DNA of 7,024 nt from Lachnospiraceae bacterium (lineage in GTDB: Bacteria > Bacillota > Clostridia > Lachnospirales > Lachnospiraceae): NCBI GenBank assembly GCA_024691065.1, contig JAILOA010000069.1, forward strand, positions 1 to 7,024. The letters are read 5' to 3'. A program made the position numbers and the translations under genes. This document shows positions 6,689 to 7,024 of this stretch, one piece after another. The notes beneath the pieces were generated by a model. That model saw nothing but the letters and a program-made list of their open reading frames with translations, searched no databases and was not told the origin of the DNA. Each line of letters begins with the position of its first letter. Position 1 is the first letter of the stretch.

Positions 6689-6797
6689 TTTAGGGTTAAA
6701 ATCTGAATTTAAAACAAAAAAATCAGGGTTAAAAAACTAAATTCAAAACAAAATAATTTAGGGTTAAAAATCAAAATTCAATGATAGATAATTTAAG
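6672..6797 (+). repeat. 34-bp tandem repeat (about 4 units) built from the 3' end of the lectin gene
   Basis: Units begin at 6672, 6706, 6740 and 6775 (spacing 34, 34, 35). Each has an AATTTAAAACAAAA-like start (AATTC in later units), then ATAATTTAGGG or ATCAGGG and GGTTAAAA. The first unit holds the last codons (KFKTK) and TAA stop of the lectin gene. The third unit, read in its own frame, again encodes KFKTK and stop. The second encodes EFKTKKSGLKN and stop. The fourth is degenerate. No gene is seen in this stretch. Confidence 0.85.
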
Positions 6798-6813
6798 ATA
6801 TCAAAGCCCTAAC

Positions 6814-7024
6814 TCATAACAGAAAAGTTAAAAACTCTCGTAACCTTTTAAATATAAGGATTGCGAGAGTTTTTTGGTTGCACCGGTTTGTGCTGTATTT
6901 TATGGATTGATATATTTTATATTTTAGACTGTTACATGAAGAAATAATTTTAAGGTGAATATAAATATAGTGATATTTCATTTTGCCTTTTTTCTTCAAT
7001 GCACTTTTGTACTTTGAAAGTTTA
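6814..7024 (-). pseudogene. Edge fragment: inverted copy of part of the lectin gene tail, running off the window
   Basis: Read leftward from 7024, the - strand encodes KLSKYKSALKKKGKM, identical in DNA and frame to residues 318-332 of the lectin-gene product, down to 6977. It then departs at once into an unrelated 54-codon tail (KYHYIYIHLKII and onward) that stops at 6814-6816. The tail crosses the terminator at 6831-6876 and lacks the normal NKITVQASNNKK end, so it is probably non-coding sequence joined to a broken copy. Alternatives are the 3' end of a convergent paralogue with a different tail, one end of an invertible segment, or an assembly fold-back at a contig end. Only the 48-bp match at 6977-7024 is certain. 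Confidence 0.4.
6831..6876 (+). terminator. Intrinsic terminator after the lectin gene, probably bidirectional
   Basis: AAAACTCTCG at 6831-6840 pairs perfectly with CGAGAGTTTT at 6864-6873. A short inner stem (CCTT 6844-6847 with AAGG 6856-6859) lies in the loop. T residues run from 6870 to 6875 on the + strand. On the - strand the stem is also followed by a T-run, so it can serve both this gene and anything reading leftward from beyond 7024. It sits 143 bp after the lectin stop, beyond the 34-bp repeats. Confidence 0.85.

Noticed and set aside
5957..7024. Diversity-generating retroelement suggested by a C-type lectin fold next to a repeated segment
   Set aside because: No reverse transcriptase or template repeat is visible. 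The 48-bp repeat lies outside the lectin domain and is perfectly identical, without the A-specific mismatches a variable/template pair shows. A remote element outside the window cannot be excluded.

Overview
The window is AT-rich DNA, roughly one third GC by eye, with three genes on the + strand and a fragment on the - strand at the right edge. The codon use, strong GGAGG-type ribosome binding sites, intrinsic terminators with T-tracts and the secreted BspA-type LRR and Lys-rich Ig-like domains suggest a low-GC Firmicute, most like gut or rumen Lachnospiraceae (Butyrivibrio/Lachnospira/Eubacterium-like). That placement is inference. No rRNA, tRNA, CRISPR array, transposase, recombinase or phage gene was seen.

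Layout. Positions 1-4263 are one open frame of 1420 visible codons. It has no stop back to base 1, so the gene starts upstream of the window. It encodes a very large, charged, mostly helical-looking protein of a family I do not recognise, with a Gly/Ala/Asn low-complexity block (3562-3777) and a Gln/Gly/Pro-rich end. A strong terminator (4310-4360) closes it. A 379-bp A-rich intergenic stretch follows, holding a candidate extended -10 promoter and a leader hairpin. Gene 2 (4643-5419) encodes a secreted 258-aa protein with an acidic N-terminal half and three 23-residue BspA-type leucine-rich repeats. Gene 3 (5630-6688) encodes a secreted 352-aa protein: a Tyr/Asn/Gly/Thr hexapeptide repeat, a C-type lectin-like domain that keeps the QPD and WND calcium/sugar motifs, and a Lys-rich Ig-like tail with no acidic residue.

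How they may work together. Genes 2 and 3 look like small secreted or cell-surface proteins for contact with glycans or proteins outside the cell. They lie head to tail, with no strong promoter or classical terminator between them, so co-transcription is possible. Gene 1 is separated from them by a terminator, and no functional link can be shown.

The most unusual feature is repeat structure at gene ends. The last codons plus stop region of gene 2 are repeated in tandem four times (40-bp period). The last codons plus stop of gene 3 are repeated about four times (34-bp period, the last copy degenerate). A perfect 48-bp segment of gene 3 (6580-6627) recurs inverted at 6977-7024 and runs off the window edge in the same reading frame. 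This could be an inverted paralogue, an invertible segment, or an artefact of a contig end. The sequence alone cannot decide.
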